Shown: positions 40,638-48,912 of the stretch, one piece after another
Position numbering within the stretch: position 1 is the first letter of the stretch
Layout: each line of letters begins with the position of its first letter
Assembly (NCBI RefSeq): GCF_900112335.1
Contig: NZ_FOLG01000003.1
Coordinates: 124,001-188,000, forward strand
From: Tropicimonas isoalkanivorans
GTDB lineage: Bacteria; Pseudomonadota; Alphaproteobacteria; Rhodobacterales; Rhodobacteraceae
Length of the DNA stretch: 64,000 nucleotides
Direction: 5' to 3'
Program-made: the position numbers and the translations under genes
The notes under the pieces: generated by a model
The model's input: the letters and a program-made list of their open reading frames with translations, nothing else
The model's database searches: none
Told to the model about the DNA's origin: nothing

Positions 40638-41405
40638 TCAGCTCTGCCTAGGCTTCAGAAGAACCTTCGGACGCGCGGCTTCCGCCGCCTTGAACAGGCT
40701 GAACGTCTGGTTGACGTAGCTCACCGCGCCCGAGATGTGGTTCATGTAGGAGTCGAGCTCCGGCGTCTTCTCGGCCTCGACAAGTTGGATTGGCCTATCC
40801 GGCCCCTCGCCCTCGAACTGGCAATAGAACAGCGGCTCTCCACGGCGCAGGACGATGTCCTTTTCGGGTTCATGCCACTCGAAAGCCCACATCAACGGTC
40901 GCGGCCAGACGTCGATTGGAAACCGGCCGCCGAAAATGGTGCCGGGAAGCTGGTCCTTGCGGTAATGCGCAAACGGCGACAGCTGCGTGATGTAGACCGG
41001 CTCGTCCGCGATGAAGACGTAGGGCAGATGCATCTGGATCGTCGGACGGTCCGGGTAACGCCACTCGTCTTCGGCAACCAGCGTCAACACCTGGCTCAAC
41101 TTCCCGCCACGTACCGCACCAGACTTTCCGGCCCTGTTCTTGATGTGGGGGCCCTTGTCGTCCCGCCCGAAGCCGATGTGCAGGTCGAACGGGCACCGGA
41201 TCAGGAAATAGCGGCTCTCGAGTTGGATTACCGCGGGGCAGCGGGACGCCGATTTGGCGTGGCCCTTGTTCGTCTGCCGAAAACTCACCCGTTCCGGAGG
41301 GCCATAGAGGACGCCCCCCTTCTCCTCGATCCTCAGCCATCCGACCCTGATGGGCCCGGATCCCGGCTCGCCGGGCGGTCGCTCGTAATTGATCGACAGA
41401 TACAT
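40638..41405 (-). CDS. Conserved-looking hypothetical protein
   Basis: A 255-aa soluble protein I cannot name with confidence. GGGAGGG lies well placed before the ATG at 41405. It has no signal peptide or membrane helix. It is rich in aromatic residues and Pro: WLRIEEKGGVLYGPPERVSF, SRYFLIRCPFDLHIGF, PYVFIADEPVYITQLSPF, DVWPRPLMWAFEWHEPEKD, then RRGEPLFYCQF. The pattern of HxxPYVF and W-rich strands suggests a beta-rich fold. DUF6065-type proteins are a possible match from memory. It is the last of six minus-strand genes that include two glycosyltransferases, separated from the previous gene by 135 bases. A role in making or modifying a surface glycan or glycoprotein is only suggested by context. 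Confidence 0.6.
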   Translation of the reverse strand: MYLSINYERPPGEPGSGPIRVGWLRIEEKGGVLYGPPERVSFRQTNKGHAKSASRCPAVIQLESRYFLIRCPFDLHIGFGRDDKGPHIKNRAGKSGAVRGGKLSQVLTLVAEDEWRYPDRPTIQMHLPYVFIADEPVYITQLSPFAHYRKDQLPGTIFGGRFPIDVWPRPLMWAFEWHEPEKDIVLRRGEPLFYCQFEGEGPDRPIQLVEAEKTPELDSYMNHISGAVSYVNQTFSLFKAAEAARPKVLLKPRQS

Positions 41406-41540
41406 GGCCTACCCTCCCGGCTACTGTCATAGAGTTTCGGGAGTAATCGGCGGTCCTGTCAACGAAATGCGGGCGGGATCGGGCCAGGTTCCCGTCTGAC
41501 CCGCGCGGTCGGCGGCCGCGATGGCGAGGCCGGATCGCGC

Positions 41541-41972
41541 TCAGCCCAGACGTTCGAGTTCCCGGCCGTCGATGACGATCGCAAGATCCCAGAACTTTCG
41601 CAACTCCGCTTCCGCCGCCGCAGCGTCGTCTTCGTCCGCCGGGAGGCGTTCCACCCGGAAGCCGAAGCGCTCGAAGCCGCTGGCGTCAACGCGGCTTAGG
41701 ATGACCGGCTCGACGGATCTCTCGATCGCCATCGCGGCCAGGCGGACGGCGGCCTTGTAGGGCGCCGCCAGGGGCTCCGTAATCCGTATTCCGACATAAG
41801 ACGGGCCATCGAGCGGCCGCTGCCAGAGGTCCGCCGACGGCGGGGCGCCGGTCGTCGGAGCCAGTACCGTCCCTCGCGGGCCTATCGCCCCCGCCCCCGG
41901 GATCAGGTCATCGAGGTTTGCAAGACCATGGGGGACGACCCGGCCCAGCATATTATTCCAGTCTGCGGACAT
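41541..41972 (-). CDS. Small hypothetical protein coupled to glycosyltransferase
   Basis: A 143-aa protein (MSADWNNMLGRVVPHGLANL) whose ATG overlaps the glycosyltransferase TGA, so translation is coupled. A longer reading of this frame is a shadow of the upstream gene. The first half is Gly/Pro-rich (PGAGAIGPRGTVLAPTTGAP), and the second half looks like a compact alpha/beta piece: YVGIRITEPLAAPYKAAVRL, ERFGFRVERL and FWDLAIVIDGRELERLG. No family is recognised. The tight coupling suggests it acts with the glycosyltransferase, perhaps as an accessory factor. Confidence 0.6.
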   Translation of the reverse strand: MSADWNNMLGRVVPHGLANLDDLIPGAGAIGPRGTVLAPTTGAPPSADLWQRPLDGPSYVGIRITEPLAAPYKAAVRLAAMAIERSVEPVILSRVDASGFERFGFRVERLPADEDDAAAAEAELRKFWDLAIVIDGRELERLG

Positions 41973-44035
41973 CAGGCGTCCCTCCAGTCTTCGGCGATCA
42001 GCCGTGCCGCGGCCTCGATCCCGGGTTCCGGCAACTCGAACTCCGACAATGCACCACGAAACCTCTCCACCGTCGTACCGTCGAGGCAATCCCGCATCGC
42101 CCGTTCCAGCAGAAGGAACTCCGTCTCCTCGATGGTGACGCACAGGCCACGTTCCTCCACGGCCCGCGCACGGCGGGTCTGATCGTCGAGGTAGGGCGCC
42201 GACTGTGGAATGAGGATCGCCGGAATCCGGTGATAGAGGATCTCGTTTACGGAATTGTAACCCGCCGCCGACACCACCAGGTCCGCAGCGAGACACAGGG
42301 CCGTGGCCTCCAGCGTCTGAACGACATGGGTATTGGGCCAGCCGTGAAGGGCGGGCGCCACGATGCTGTTCGGCCAGACGACGACGAGATGAAGGCAATT
42401 CGGCCGCTCCGCCAGAAGCGCCGAGATCATCTGCAACTGCGCCGCCCGATCCGATGCCACGCCGCCGCCGAGCATACTCACCACCAACGTCTCGAAGCGG
42501 TGCCCGAACCTGTCGCGGAGCGCGTCGCGCAGGGCGGACCGTTCCTCCGGCGACTGTTCCGTCCGTCTCACGATGGGACCGACCATGTGAACGCGCGGGC
42601 CGAAGCTGTAGTGGTCGTTGAGTTCCGCGAACGGCTCCGACGGAACGACGATCCGGTCGAACACATGCTCCCGGTCGAGCGCGATCCGCGCAGATGGACC
42701 GCTTGGCCAGAGGCCGCGCCTGATCCAGACAGAGGACAAGCCTTTTTCGAGGATAGTGCGGAAGATGGAGTCGAAGACATAGCCGCCATCGAACACGAGC
42801 CGGTCCGCCGGCCCGAGCGCCTGCGTCAATCGACGATAGGTCAGGATATCGTTGGCGTTGGCCTGCAAATGGCGGTCGCTCCGCGGCACGAGCGGGAGGC
42901 AATCGAAGCCGCGCCGAAGGATCATCGGCACGCAACTGGGGAACGCGGCAAAGGTGGTCGGTGTGGCTTGCGGCAGGGCTGCGGCGATCAGCGTGCAGCG
43001 CTGCGCATGGCCAAGCCCGACCCCATTCGTCGGGACGAACATCGTCTTTGGCGGCACTGCCGCAGGATCGCGTTCCGGCGGCGTCAGACCGGCTGCGGCC
43101 TCCAGCCGGGCAATATCGACGGACTGCAACCAGGGCGACCGCGCGACCTGATCTTCGATCTGCACCAACCGTTTGATGACGGTATCGGAGAGGTAGCCGT
43201 CCAGCGCGGAGAGCGCCTCGGGCCCGCGCAGCGCAGGCGCCCCCGTCTCGACGATGGCCCGGTCGTCCGTGCAATCTATGACGATTCCTCCGGATGCCAT
43301 CAGGTTCACCGCGACCGACGCCATGCGCTCGCCCGCCATCCCTTGCCCGTAAACCGCGAAAACGTCGGTCATGCGGGCGATGGTGACTGGGGAAAGATCG
43401 GTCAGCAACAACACGGGAAGGTCCCGATGCGCGGACGCCTTGATCTGGGCTTTCTGCTTCCCGCTTGCCACGACCCGGAGCTGGAAATCGCGACTATGGT
43501 TCATCATCGACAGGCATGGCAGGACGTCCGGATCGTCCGGGTCCAACGACCCAAGCAGTACCGTCACGATTGGCGGAGTTCCGGCAGGCCGTGCGCGCGA
43601 TGAGATGGCGGCCAGCAGCGGGTTGGCGGCCTTGGCGATCATGGGCTGGCGCTGCATTTCGCCAAGGTCGATGACCGCCGCCTCGCGCCCCAGTGCGAAT
43701 GCCAGTTTCGCCTTTGCCCCGAGATACCCCTGGTGATCGTCGAACCGGCCCGTCGCGACAACGGGCACATCAGGCCCCAGACCGTACCCCCAAAGCATCT
43801 CCAGCAGAGGGTCTCCCAACTCGTCCGCACCGAGGACGATCACGCCCTTCGGGGCGATGTCCTCCCGGTCCATCAGGAACGGCGCGGCCTCGTAGGTGCG
43901 GGACCGGCCAATGTCGTCGGGAAGAGACGCCGCGTCGATGCAAACCTCATGGCCGCGCCCTGCCAACTGGGCTGCGACGACCATTTGCGCATCGAAGGAC
44001 CTGACACTCCGGGTTCCGGCCGCAACAACAATCAT
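41972..44035 (-). CDS. GT-B-type glycosyltransferase, MurG/UGT-like C-terminal half
   Basis: A 687-aa protein. The C-terminal half (about residues 345-680) reads as a GT-B glycosyltransferase: FVPTNGVGLGHAQRC is the N-domain glycine loop, and LVVSAAGYNSVNEILYHRIP followed by AILIPQ is the donor-binding region of the Glyco_tran_28/UGT type. The first roughly 330 residues (MIVVAAGTRSVRSFDAQMVV, VTVLLGSLDPDDPDVLPC) look like a second, diverged glycosyltransferase-like domain, giving twice the usual length. It overlaps the preceding glycosyltransferase gene by four bases and the following small gene by one. Donor and acceptor sugars are unknown. Confidence 0.75.
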   Translation of the reverse strand: MIVVAAGTRSVRSFDAQMVVAAQLAGRGHEVCIDAASLPDDIGRSRTYEAAPFLMDREDIAPKGVIVLGADELGDPLLEMLWGYGLGPDVPVVATGRFDDHQGYLGAKAKLAFALGREAAVIDLGEMQRQPMIAKAANPLLAAISSRARPAGTPPIVTVLLGSLDPDDPDVLPCLSMMNHSRDFQLRVVASGKQKAQIKASAHRDLPVLLLTDLSPVTIARMTDVFAVYGQGMAGERMASVAVNLMASGGIVIDCTDDRAIVETGAPALRGPEALSALDGYLSDTVIKRLVQIEDQVARSPWLQSVDIARLEAAAGLTPPERDPAAVPPKTMFVPTNGVGLGHAQRCTLIAAALPQATPTTFAAFPSCVPMILRRGFDCLPLVPRSDRHLQANANDILTYRRLTQALGPADRLVFDGGYVFDSIFRTILEKGLSSVWIRRGLWPSGPSARIALDREHVFDRIVVPSEPFAELNDHYSFGPRVHMVGPIVRRTEQSPEERSALRDALRDRFGHRFETLVVSMLGGGVASDRAAQLQMISALLAERPNCLHLVVVWPNSIVAPALHGWPNTHVVQTLEATALCLAADLVVSAAGYNSVNEILYHRIPAILIPQSAPYLDDQTRRARAVEERGLCVTIEETEFLLLERAMRDCLDGTTVERFRGALSEFELPEPGIEAAARLIAEDWRDA

Positions 44036-45099
44036 ACGCAGACCCCGGCTTCCAATTCGAGCAGTTGCACCAGCCTCCGGTGGAACGCGGAGGCGCTCAA
44101 TGCCTCCAGGACCGGCTTCGCGCGCTGGACCTGAGCGGTGTAGCTGTCCGGAGCGGCCACGAAGCCCTGGACCAATCGGTCAACCTCCTCCGGGCGGCAG
44201 GCCACCACCGCATCTCCGAACGTCGCGCCGGTATCTGGATCGGTCAGGACGACCTTACCGGCCGCCAACGCCTCGGCAATCACCCTGCCGAAGCTTTCCC
44301 GCCAGGTGGGGGCTGTGAAATAGACGAGGAAGTCCACCATCTCGAAAAACCTCGCCACGTCCAGCGAGCCGAAGGCCAGCATGGTCCAGTGCGGGCGCGC
44401 GACCTCCGCCGCCATGAGGAAATCCGCGCCGAGGATGACGTTCGCTTCGGAATGGGGTGGGAAACACAGGTCGAGGTCCGCCAGCGGCGGGAATTTCTCC
44501 CGCGTCGGCCGCGAATGGCGCCCGCGACGATCCCGCGGCGGGTCGCGGGGTTCCGATACGTCCGGCACGCAGATGTTGAACCAGTCGCTCCCGAGCACCT
44601 TCCAGTCCAATCGCCCCCGATGTGCTGAGAGCCACTCCGTCATCGTCGCGCGGTTGTGCACAGAGATGGGCGCGAGGCATTTGCTCAGGGCAAGCGTCGC
44701 CCGGTCGATCTGGTCCAGGCAGGTTGCCACGTCGAAGGCCTCGACCCCACCAGGGCGGAGGAAATTTTCATGCGTGACGACAATGAGCTGCCGGGCAAAA
44801 ATACGACCACCAAAAGTGGTCTGGAACTTCAAAAATGAAGGATTGTGAAAGATGACCACGTCGGCCTTGATCTCGGGCGCGTCCCAGATCAGAGGCAGCG
44901 AAAGCTCGTCGATTGCCTGCCGAAGGACTGGCGCGACGTGGCGGTCCCCGCCGAACATCGTCGACCGGCGCGCGTGAACGACGACTGGACCGAGTTGGGC
45001 AGTGACGCGCAGCTCGGCCGCGACGGCGGCGGAGGTGCCGCCCGAAAAACGCGGCTCGACGACGTAAGCGAAACTCGTACCGATGGGCCTTCCCGACAT
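44032..45099 (-). CDS. Glycosyltransferase (GT4-like)
   Basis: A 355-aa protein of GT-B type. The N-domain starts with a glycine-rich turn after the first strand (YVVEPRFSGGTSAAVAAEL). The C-domain carries ADFLMAAEVARPHW and the GT4-like EX7E region: FTAPTWRESFGRVIAEALAA, with E at both ends of the motif. It contains VTHENFLRPGG, as in enzymes acting on cell-surface glycans. It is 20 bases after a small exported protein gene and overlaps the large glycosyltransferase. The pair probably builds a glycan on a surface polysaccharide or protein. Confidence 0.72.
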   Translation of the reverse strand: MSGRPIGTSFAYVVEPRFSGGTSAAVAAELRVTAQLGPVVVHARRSTMFGGDRHVAPVLRQAIDELSLPLIWDAPEIKADVVIFHNPSFLKFQTTFGGRIFARQLIVVTHENFLRPGGVEAFDVATCLDQIDRATLALSKCLAPISVHNRATMTEWLSAHRGRLDWKVLGSDWFNICVPDVSEPRDPPRDRRGRHSRPTREKFPPLADLDLCFPPHSEANVILGADFLMAAEVARPHWTMLAFGSLDVARFFEMVDFLVYFTAPTWRESFGRVIAEALAAGKVVLTDPDTGATFGDAVVACRPEEVDRLVQGFVAAPDSYTAQVQRAKPVLEALSASAFHRRLVQLLELEAGVCV

Positions 45100-45119
45100 T
45101 CAGTTGCCTGTCATCGCGC

Positions 45120-45479
45120 TCAATAGGGCACGGCGCCGGCAACGTCGGCAGCCCGTGACGCAGCGACGCCGCCTGCCTGCGCCGCCGCGGCGTCTGCACC
45201 CGCCGCTTCCGCGGGCGACGATCCGGGGACGTAGTGGCACGACAGCCGGCCAAGCGTCACGTCGTTGCAGAACTTGCGCAGCTCCAACGACAATTCGTCC
45301 TCGCCTGACAGGAGTTCGGGATACTGCTGCATGTAGGCCCAGAGCGCGCGGGTATCGTTAGCCGAAAGAAGGCGGTCGATGGTTTCCAGTTGCTCCAGCG
45401 TCGCCTCCGCGTCGGCGCCGGGCGCAAGAGCGGACATCATCAAGGCAGTCACCACGGCAACCAGTCGTTTGTCAGGCAT
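45120..45479 (-). CDS. Small exported protein, unknown
   Basis: A 119-aa protein with a Sec-type signal (MPDKRLVAVVTALMMSALAP, likely cleavage after ADA near residue 24). The mature N-terminal part is helical and acidic (LEQLETIDRLLSANDTRALW), with two cysteines (C69 and C80 approximately) that could form a disulfide in the periplasm. The last 35 residues are Ala-rich and probably disordered. No family is recognised. It lies between a long membrane protein gene and a glycosyltransferase in one minus-strand run, so it may be a periplasmic helper of the same process. Confidence 0.65.
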   Translation of the reverse strand: MPDKRLVAVVTALMMSALAPGADAEATLEQLETIDRLLSANDTRALWAYMQQYPELLSGEDELSLELRKFCNDVTLGRLSCHYVPGSSPAEAAGADAAAAQAGGVAASRAADVAGAVPY

Positions 45480-45550
45480 GTCCCTCTCTCAATCTCATCG
45501 TTCTCGAAGTGCCATTGGCCGTTCGTGCACCCGGCCCCCGCCGCGCTTCG

Positions 45551-47647
45551 CTACTGGTTCGTCGCACTTCTCAATTTCTGTATGACACGGTTGCGCAGAT
45601 TTTCCGAACGCCGTGTCGCGGATCTGGTGGGCTGTCGCACGGTCGGCTGCCGCACGGTGGGCTGACGCGCGACCGCTTGCGACGCCGCCGGCTTCGGTTT
45701 CGCCGGGGCCGCTCCGCCGCTTTCGCCGGCCAGCCACAACTCCACCGTGCCGGGCGGAACACTGGCGCCCTTGCTCGTAAAATCGCGCAATAACGCTCCG
45801 GTATCCTCGGCAAGGGCGGCCGCGAGAGCGGCGTCCTGGGTGTGGTAGTATCGAACGTTCGACTGGCTGATGGAGAAGCCGACCCGGGCCGAGCTTCTGA
45901 GTTCGTAGCCGACCGCGTTGAGTTCCGCCGTCAAGGCTCCGACCGTAGCTTCAGCGACCCCTCCCGGTGCGAAGAGCCTGATCTGCCTCTCCACGATGAC
46001 CTTGCCCGAAACCGGAACCGCATGGTTCAAGGCCTCCAGCACGGTTCCTTCGGCCGGGTTCTCCACAACGCTGAGCGGTTCCGCGCCCCCCGCCCCATCC
46101 TCGGCGACTTCGGCGATCACGGCATCGGGCGCATGTTCCGGCGCGACCTGTGGCGGAGCCGGCGGCGTTGCTTCGCGGGCGGGGGTCGCCGTCTGTTCGG
46201 GGGTGACGTAAGCGTCCGGCGCGTCAGCACCCACCGCCTGCGCCGAGGTCGGCTCCGACACAGGCTCAACCTTGGGAAGCGACGACGTTTCCAGTTGCCC
46301 TGTCACGACAGCCTCCGCGGCAAGCGCCGCCACGACGTCCGGGTCCGGCGCGCCGGTTGAGGGGCTGGCAGCCGGTTGCAACTTGGCAATCCCTTCCGGA
46401 GGCTGGTCCATCGTGGCTGCAACCACGGGGGCAAGGGGCGCCGCGGGTTCCAGGTTTGCGACAGCCTCGGAGCGGGTTGACGTCATCGTCTCCGGCCCGT
46501 TCGGCGGCGCAGTGTCGTTCGGTATCACACCTGCAACCTCGGACGCGTCTCGACCGCCTGCTGCTTCGACCGGCTGTCGGTCCGGAATTGCCATCATGTC
46601 CGGCGCGCTCGCGATGGAGGTCGCGTCTACCTCCTGCCCGACGATCACCTCGACGGGCGAACGGTCCAAGGCGAATGCCGTCTGTTGCCGGCCGGCAATC
46701 ACGGTCGCGCCGGCACCGGAAAGGCCTGCCTCACGTGGAGGCCGTGCCGCAAGTCGGGTCGTCGTTTCGGGGGCCTTGTCCCGCGATCCGATATCGGTAC
46801 GCGGCACAGCGTTGGTTGCCACGGTTGCGATCCGCTCTCCCGGAACGTTCCGTTCTCCACCGATTGCGGCCGGGCTCTCGGTGGTCTCGGCTTGGAGTGC
46901 ATCGGGGCGTTCTGGAGCACGCGTCGCCGGGGTGGGTGCTGGAGTCGCCGCCGTGGAGGCAGTTTCGGCCTGAGACTCCACGCTCCCGGACGGGGGGGAA
47001 ACCGATTGCACCGCGTCATCGCTTCGGCCAGCGCCCGGCGCCGCGGCGTCGGTGGTCTGGGTGGCCGGCACGTCGACTTCAACCGTTTCAATCGGGGCGG
47101 GCTCCGAGGTGAACCGAAGTCCATGCCATTTGGTCAAGGACATGCCCGCAAAGGCCCCGAGCCCCACGATCAGCGCCACGATTGCAACGCCGGGGTGGCG
47201 CACGAGGTAGGGCCGCGTGTCGCGGATCGGCTTGCGTTCCACAGAGAATGGCAGCGACGGGGCTTCCACCCGAAGCGCCTCCGGGGTCAGGGGGGGCGCG
47301 GGGGCCTTCTCCTCGCGATGGTTCGTCTCGATCCGCAAGGTATCCAGACCGGGAACGCCGGGCGCCTCGCCGTCATCGCCTCGGAACGTACGCGGCTGTT
47401 CCGGCGCACTCCGCGCAGGTGGTATCTGCGGCTGCTGTGGAATGGACGTCTCCATGGTACGCTTGCCGGAGGCCAGAGCAGTTTGGGCCGCCGCACGTTC
47501 CACGGCCGCTTCGTGTCGCTGCGTTTCGAGCTTTTTGAGACGCTCTTCCCACCAATCGTCGAGAGGAGGCGCAGAGTCATCGGCGCGGCCGCGGTGGTTG
47601 CGGCCAGCGGCCGCTTTCGGCGCTCTGCCTTCAATCCCTCTGGTCAT
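45551..47647 (-). CDS. Single-pass membrane protein with long Ala/Pro linker and LytR_C-like C-terminal domain
   Basis: A 698-aa bitopic protein. About 145 N-terminal residues are hydrophilic and cytoplasmic (DDWWEERLKKLETQRHEAAV may be a coiled coil). One helix follows at about 150-172 (GVAIVALIVGLGAFAGMSL). Then comes a long Ala/Pro/Thr-rich, low-complexity periplasmic linker. A folded domain at about 560-655 (AELNAVGYELRSSARVGFSI, SNVRYYHTQDAALAAALAED, VPPGTVELWLAGES) resembles LytR_C/VanZ-associated or SPOR-like periplasmic domains. The C-terminal tail has VRQPT repeats and is basic. It heads the six-gene minus-strand run. The layout fits a cell-envelope anchor or peptidoglycan/glycan-sensing scaffold; the exact role is unknown. 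Confidence 0.65.
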   Translation of the reverse strand: MTRGIEGRAPKAAAGRNHRGRADDSAPPLDDWWEERLKKLETQRHEAAVERAAAQTALASGKRTMETSIPQQPQIPPARSAPEQPRTFRGDDGEAPGVPGLDTLRIETNHREEKAPAPPLTPEALRVEAPSLPFSVERKPIRDTRPYLVRHPGVAIVALIVGLGAFAGMSLTKWHGLRFTSEPAPIETVEVDVPATQTTDAAAPGAGRSDDAVQSVSPPSGSVESQAETASTAATPAPTPATRAPERPDALQAETTESPAAIGGERNVPGERIATVATNAVPRTDIGSRDKAPETTTRLAARPPREAGLSGAGATVIAGRQQTAFALDRSPVEVIVGQEVDATSIASAPDMMAIPDRQPVEAAGGRDASEVAGVIPNDTAPPNGPETMTSTRSEAVANLEPAAPLAPVVAATMDQPPEGIAKLQPAASPSTGAPDPDVVAALAAEAVVTGQLETSSLPKVEPVSEPTSAQAVGADAPDAYVTPEQTATPAREATPPAPPQVAPEHAPDAVIAEVAEDGAGGAEPLSVVENPAEGTVLEALNHAVPVSGKVIVERQIRLFAPGGVAEATVGALTAELNAVGYELRSSARVGFSISQSNVRYYHTQDAALAAALAEDTGALLRDFTSKGASVPPGTVELWLAGESGGAAPAKPKPAASQAVARQPTVRQPTVRQPTRSATRRSENLRNRVIQKLRSATNQ

Positions 47648-47690
47648 TCGCCGCCCCCGGCAATCTATAACTCGACAATCGAAAATTCGC

Positions 47691-47710
47691 GCGTCACTCG
47701 CAGGTGACGC
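47691..47710. promoter_or_regulatory. Inverted repeat upstream of the envelope operon
   Basis: Perfect seven-base arms GCGTCAC (47691-47697) and GTGACGC (47704-47710) with a six-base centre lie 44 bases upstream of the ATG at 47647, near a TATAGA-like element (minus strand, about 47664-47669). It may be an operator. The rest of the 287-base gap to the DUF305 gene holds no gene. Confidence 0.4.
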
Positions 47711-47934
47711 ACGCCACCAGCCGATCGCGCTACACCTTTCTACCCAATGCCGGAGTGTGAAACAATGCAGGAGGGCGTTACGGGTAGTTTCTCAGGGGAA
47801 AACATCGCCCCTTAGGCGGCGTAATCCCAGGCTGATCTCGCCCGACAGTCTGCGGCGGGGGCAGGATTTGTGCGCAAGCGCCCGCCCGCTCCCAGATTTG
47901 GTCCCTTTGCCCCCCAAACGCGCAGCGCGCTTGG

Positions 47935-48786
47935 TCAGGATGCACACGCATACAGTCCGCGGAATCCCGCCTCATACTCGGGGCCGGCTCCGATGATGAG
48001 GTCATGAAGGTCGTCGTCATCGGTTGGCTCGATCGCCGCGCGCATGGGCGATGCCTCGAATGTGCCGCCATCAGGGCCCGCGTCAGAAGCGGCGAGGCGC
48101 ACCAGATCTCCGCTGATCTTGATAAGCGCAGCAGGTCCGTCCGCGTCCTCGCCGGTGACCAGGACTGCCGGGCTGCGGCCGGTATAGGCGAACCTGCACG
48201 TCGCGCCATCCGGAAACACCGTGGCAATGTCGTCCGACGTCAGGAACTCCGGATCCACTGTCCCGACCACTTCGGAGGACAGAGCTTCCTCCGCACTCTT
48301 GAGCACCGCAGGTGCCGCCTCGGTACCGGAGGACGCTTCTCCGTTCGCATCGATGTCAGCGATAAGGTAGCGCATTTCCGCGATCTCCTTGTCCTGCGCA
48401 AAGACAATCCCATCGGCCAGTTCGCGAACGCGGGGGTCGGTCAGTTCGGCGCGCGTGGATGTCATGATCGCGATAGAATGGTGCGGAATCATCGCTCGCA
48501 TGAAGCTCCGGTCCTGAACGGTCACTTGGCTCCGGACGAGCCAGAGGGCGCCGGCGAAGAGAACGATGGAGCCTGCGAAGATTGCGATGTTCAGAGATCG
48601 GTTGGTGTACATCGACAGCATGAAGGCGAGCATGATGACTGCCATCGTCGCGCCCATCACAAGTGCCATGTAGGCGCGCGTCTCCGACCAGAAGACATGG
48701 CTGACGAGGTAGGTGTTCAGGTACATTAAACCGAACATCACCACCGTCGAGGTTGCGATCATCGCGAAGAAACGACCGTAGTGCAT
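47935..48786 (-). CDS. DUF305-domain membrane protein
   Basis: A 283-aa protein. I start it at ATG 48786 (MHYGRFFAMI), with GGAG seven bases before it; an earlier in-frame ATG lacks such a site. Three helices lie in the first 88 residues (IATSTVVMFGLMYLNTYLV, YMALVMGATMAVIMLAFML, NIAIFAGSIVLFAGALWLV). A DUF305 ferritin-like helix pair follows with the metal-type motif SFMRAMIPHHSIAIMTSTR (H102, H103) and FAQDKEIAEMRYLI. A further region of about 90 residues at the C-terminus (VFPDGATCRFAYTGRSPAVL) has two cysteines and no recognised family. DUF305 proteins are often linked to copper handling. It lies between a class V gene and the envelope operon without close coupling. Confidence 0.78.
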   Translation of the reverse strand: MHYGRFFAMIATSTVVMFGLMYLNTYLVSHVFWSETRAYMALVMGATMAVIMLAFMLSMYTNRSLNIAIFAGSIVLFAGALWLVRSQVTVQDRSFMRAMIPHHSIAIMTSTRAELTDPRVRELADGIVFAQDKEIAEMRYLIADIDANGEASSGTEAAPAVLKSAEEALSSEVVGTVDPEFLTSDDIATVFPDGATCRFAYTGRSPAVLVTGEDADGPAALIKISGDLVRLAASDAGPDGGTFEASPMRAAIEPTDDDDLHDLIIGAGPEYEAGFRGLYACAS

Positions 48787-48912
48787 TGGGGGCCTCCAAC
48801 TCATTTGATATCGTTGGAGAAACGCCCTTCCAGCGCTGGATGGTTCCATGTGGATATTGCGCGGGAAGGCCGGGAATGGATGGTTCCGGCCACGGGGGGC
48901 GAGGCCGGGCGA

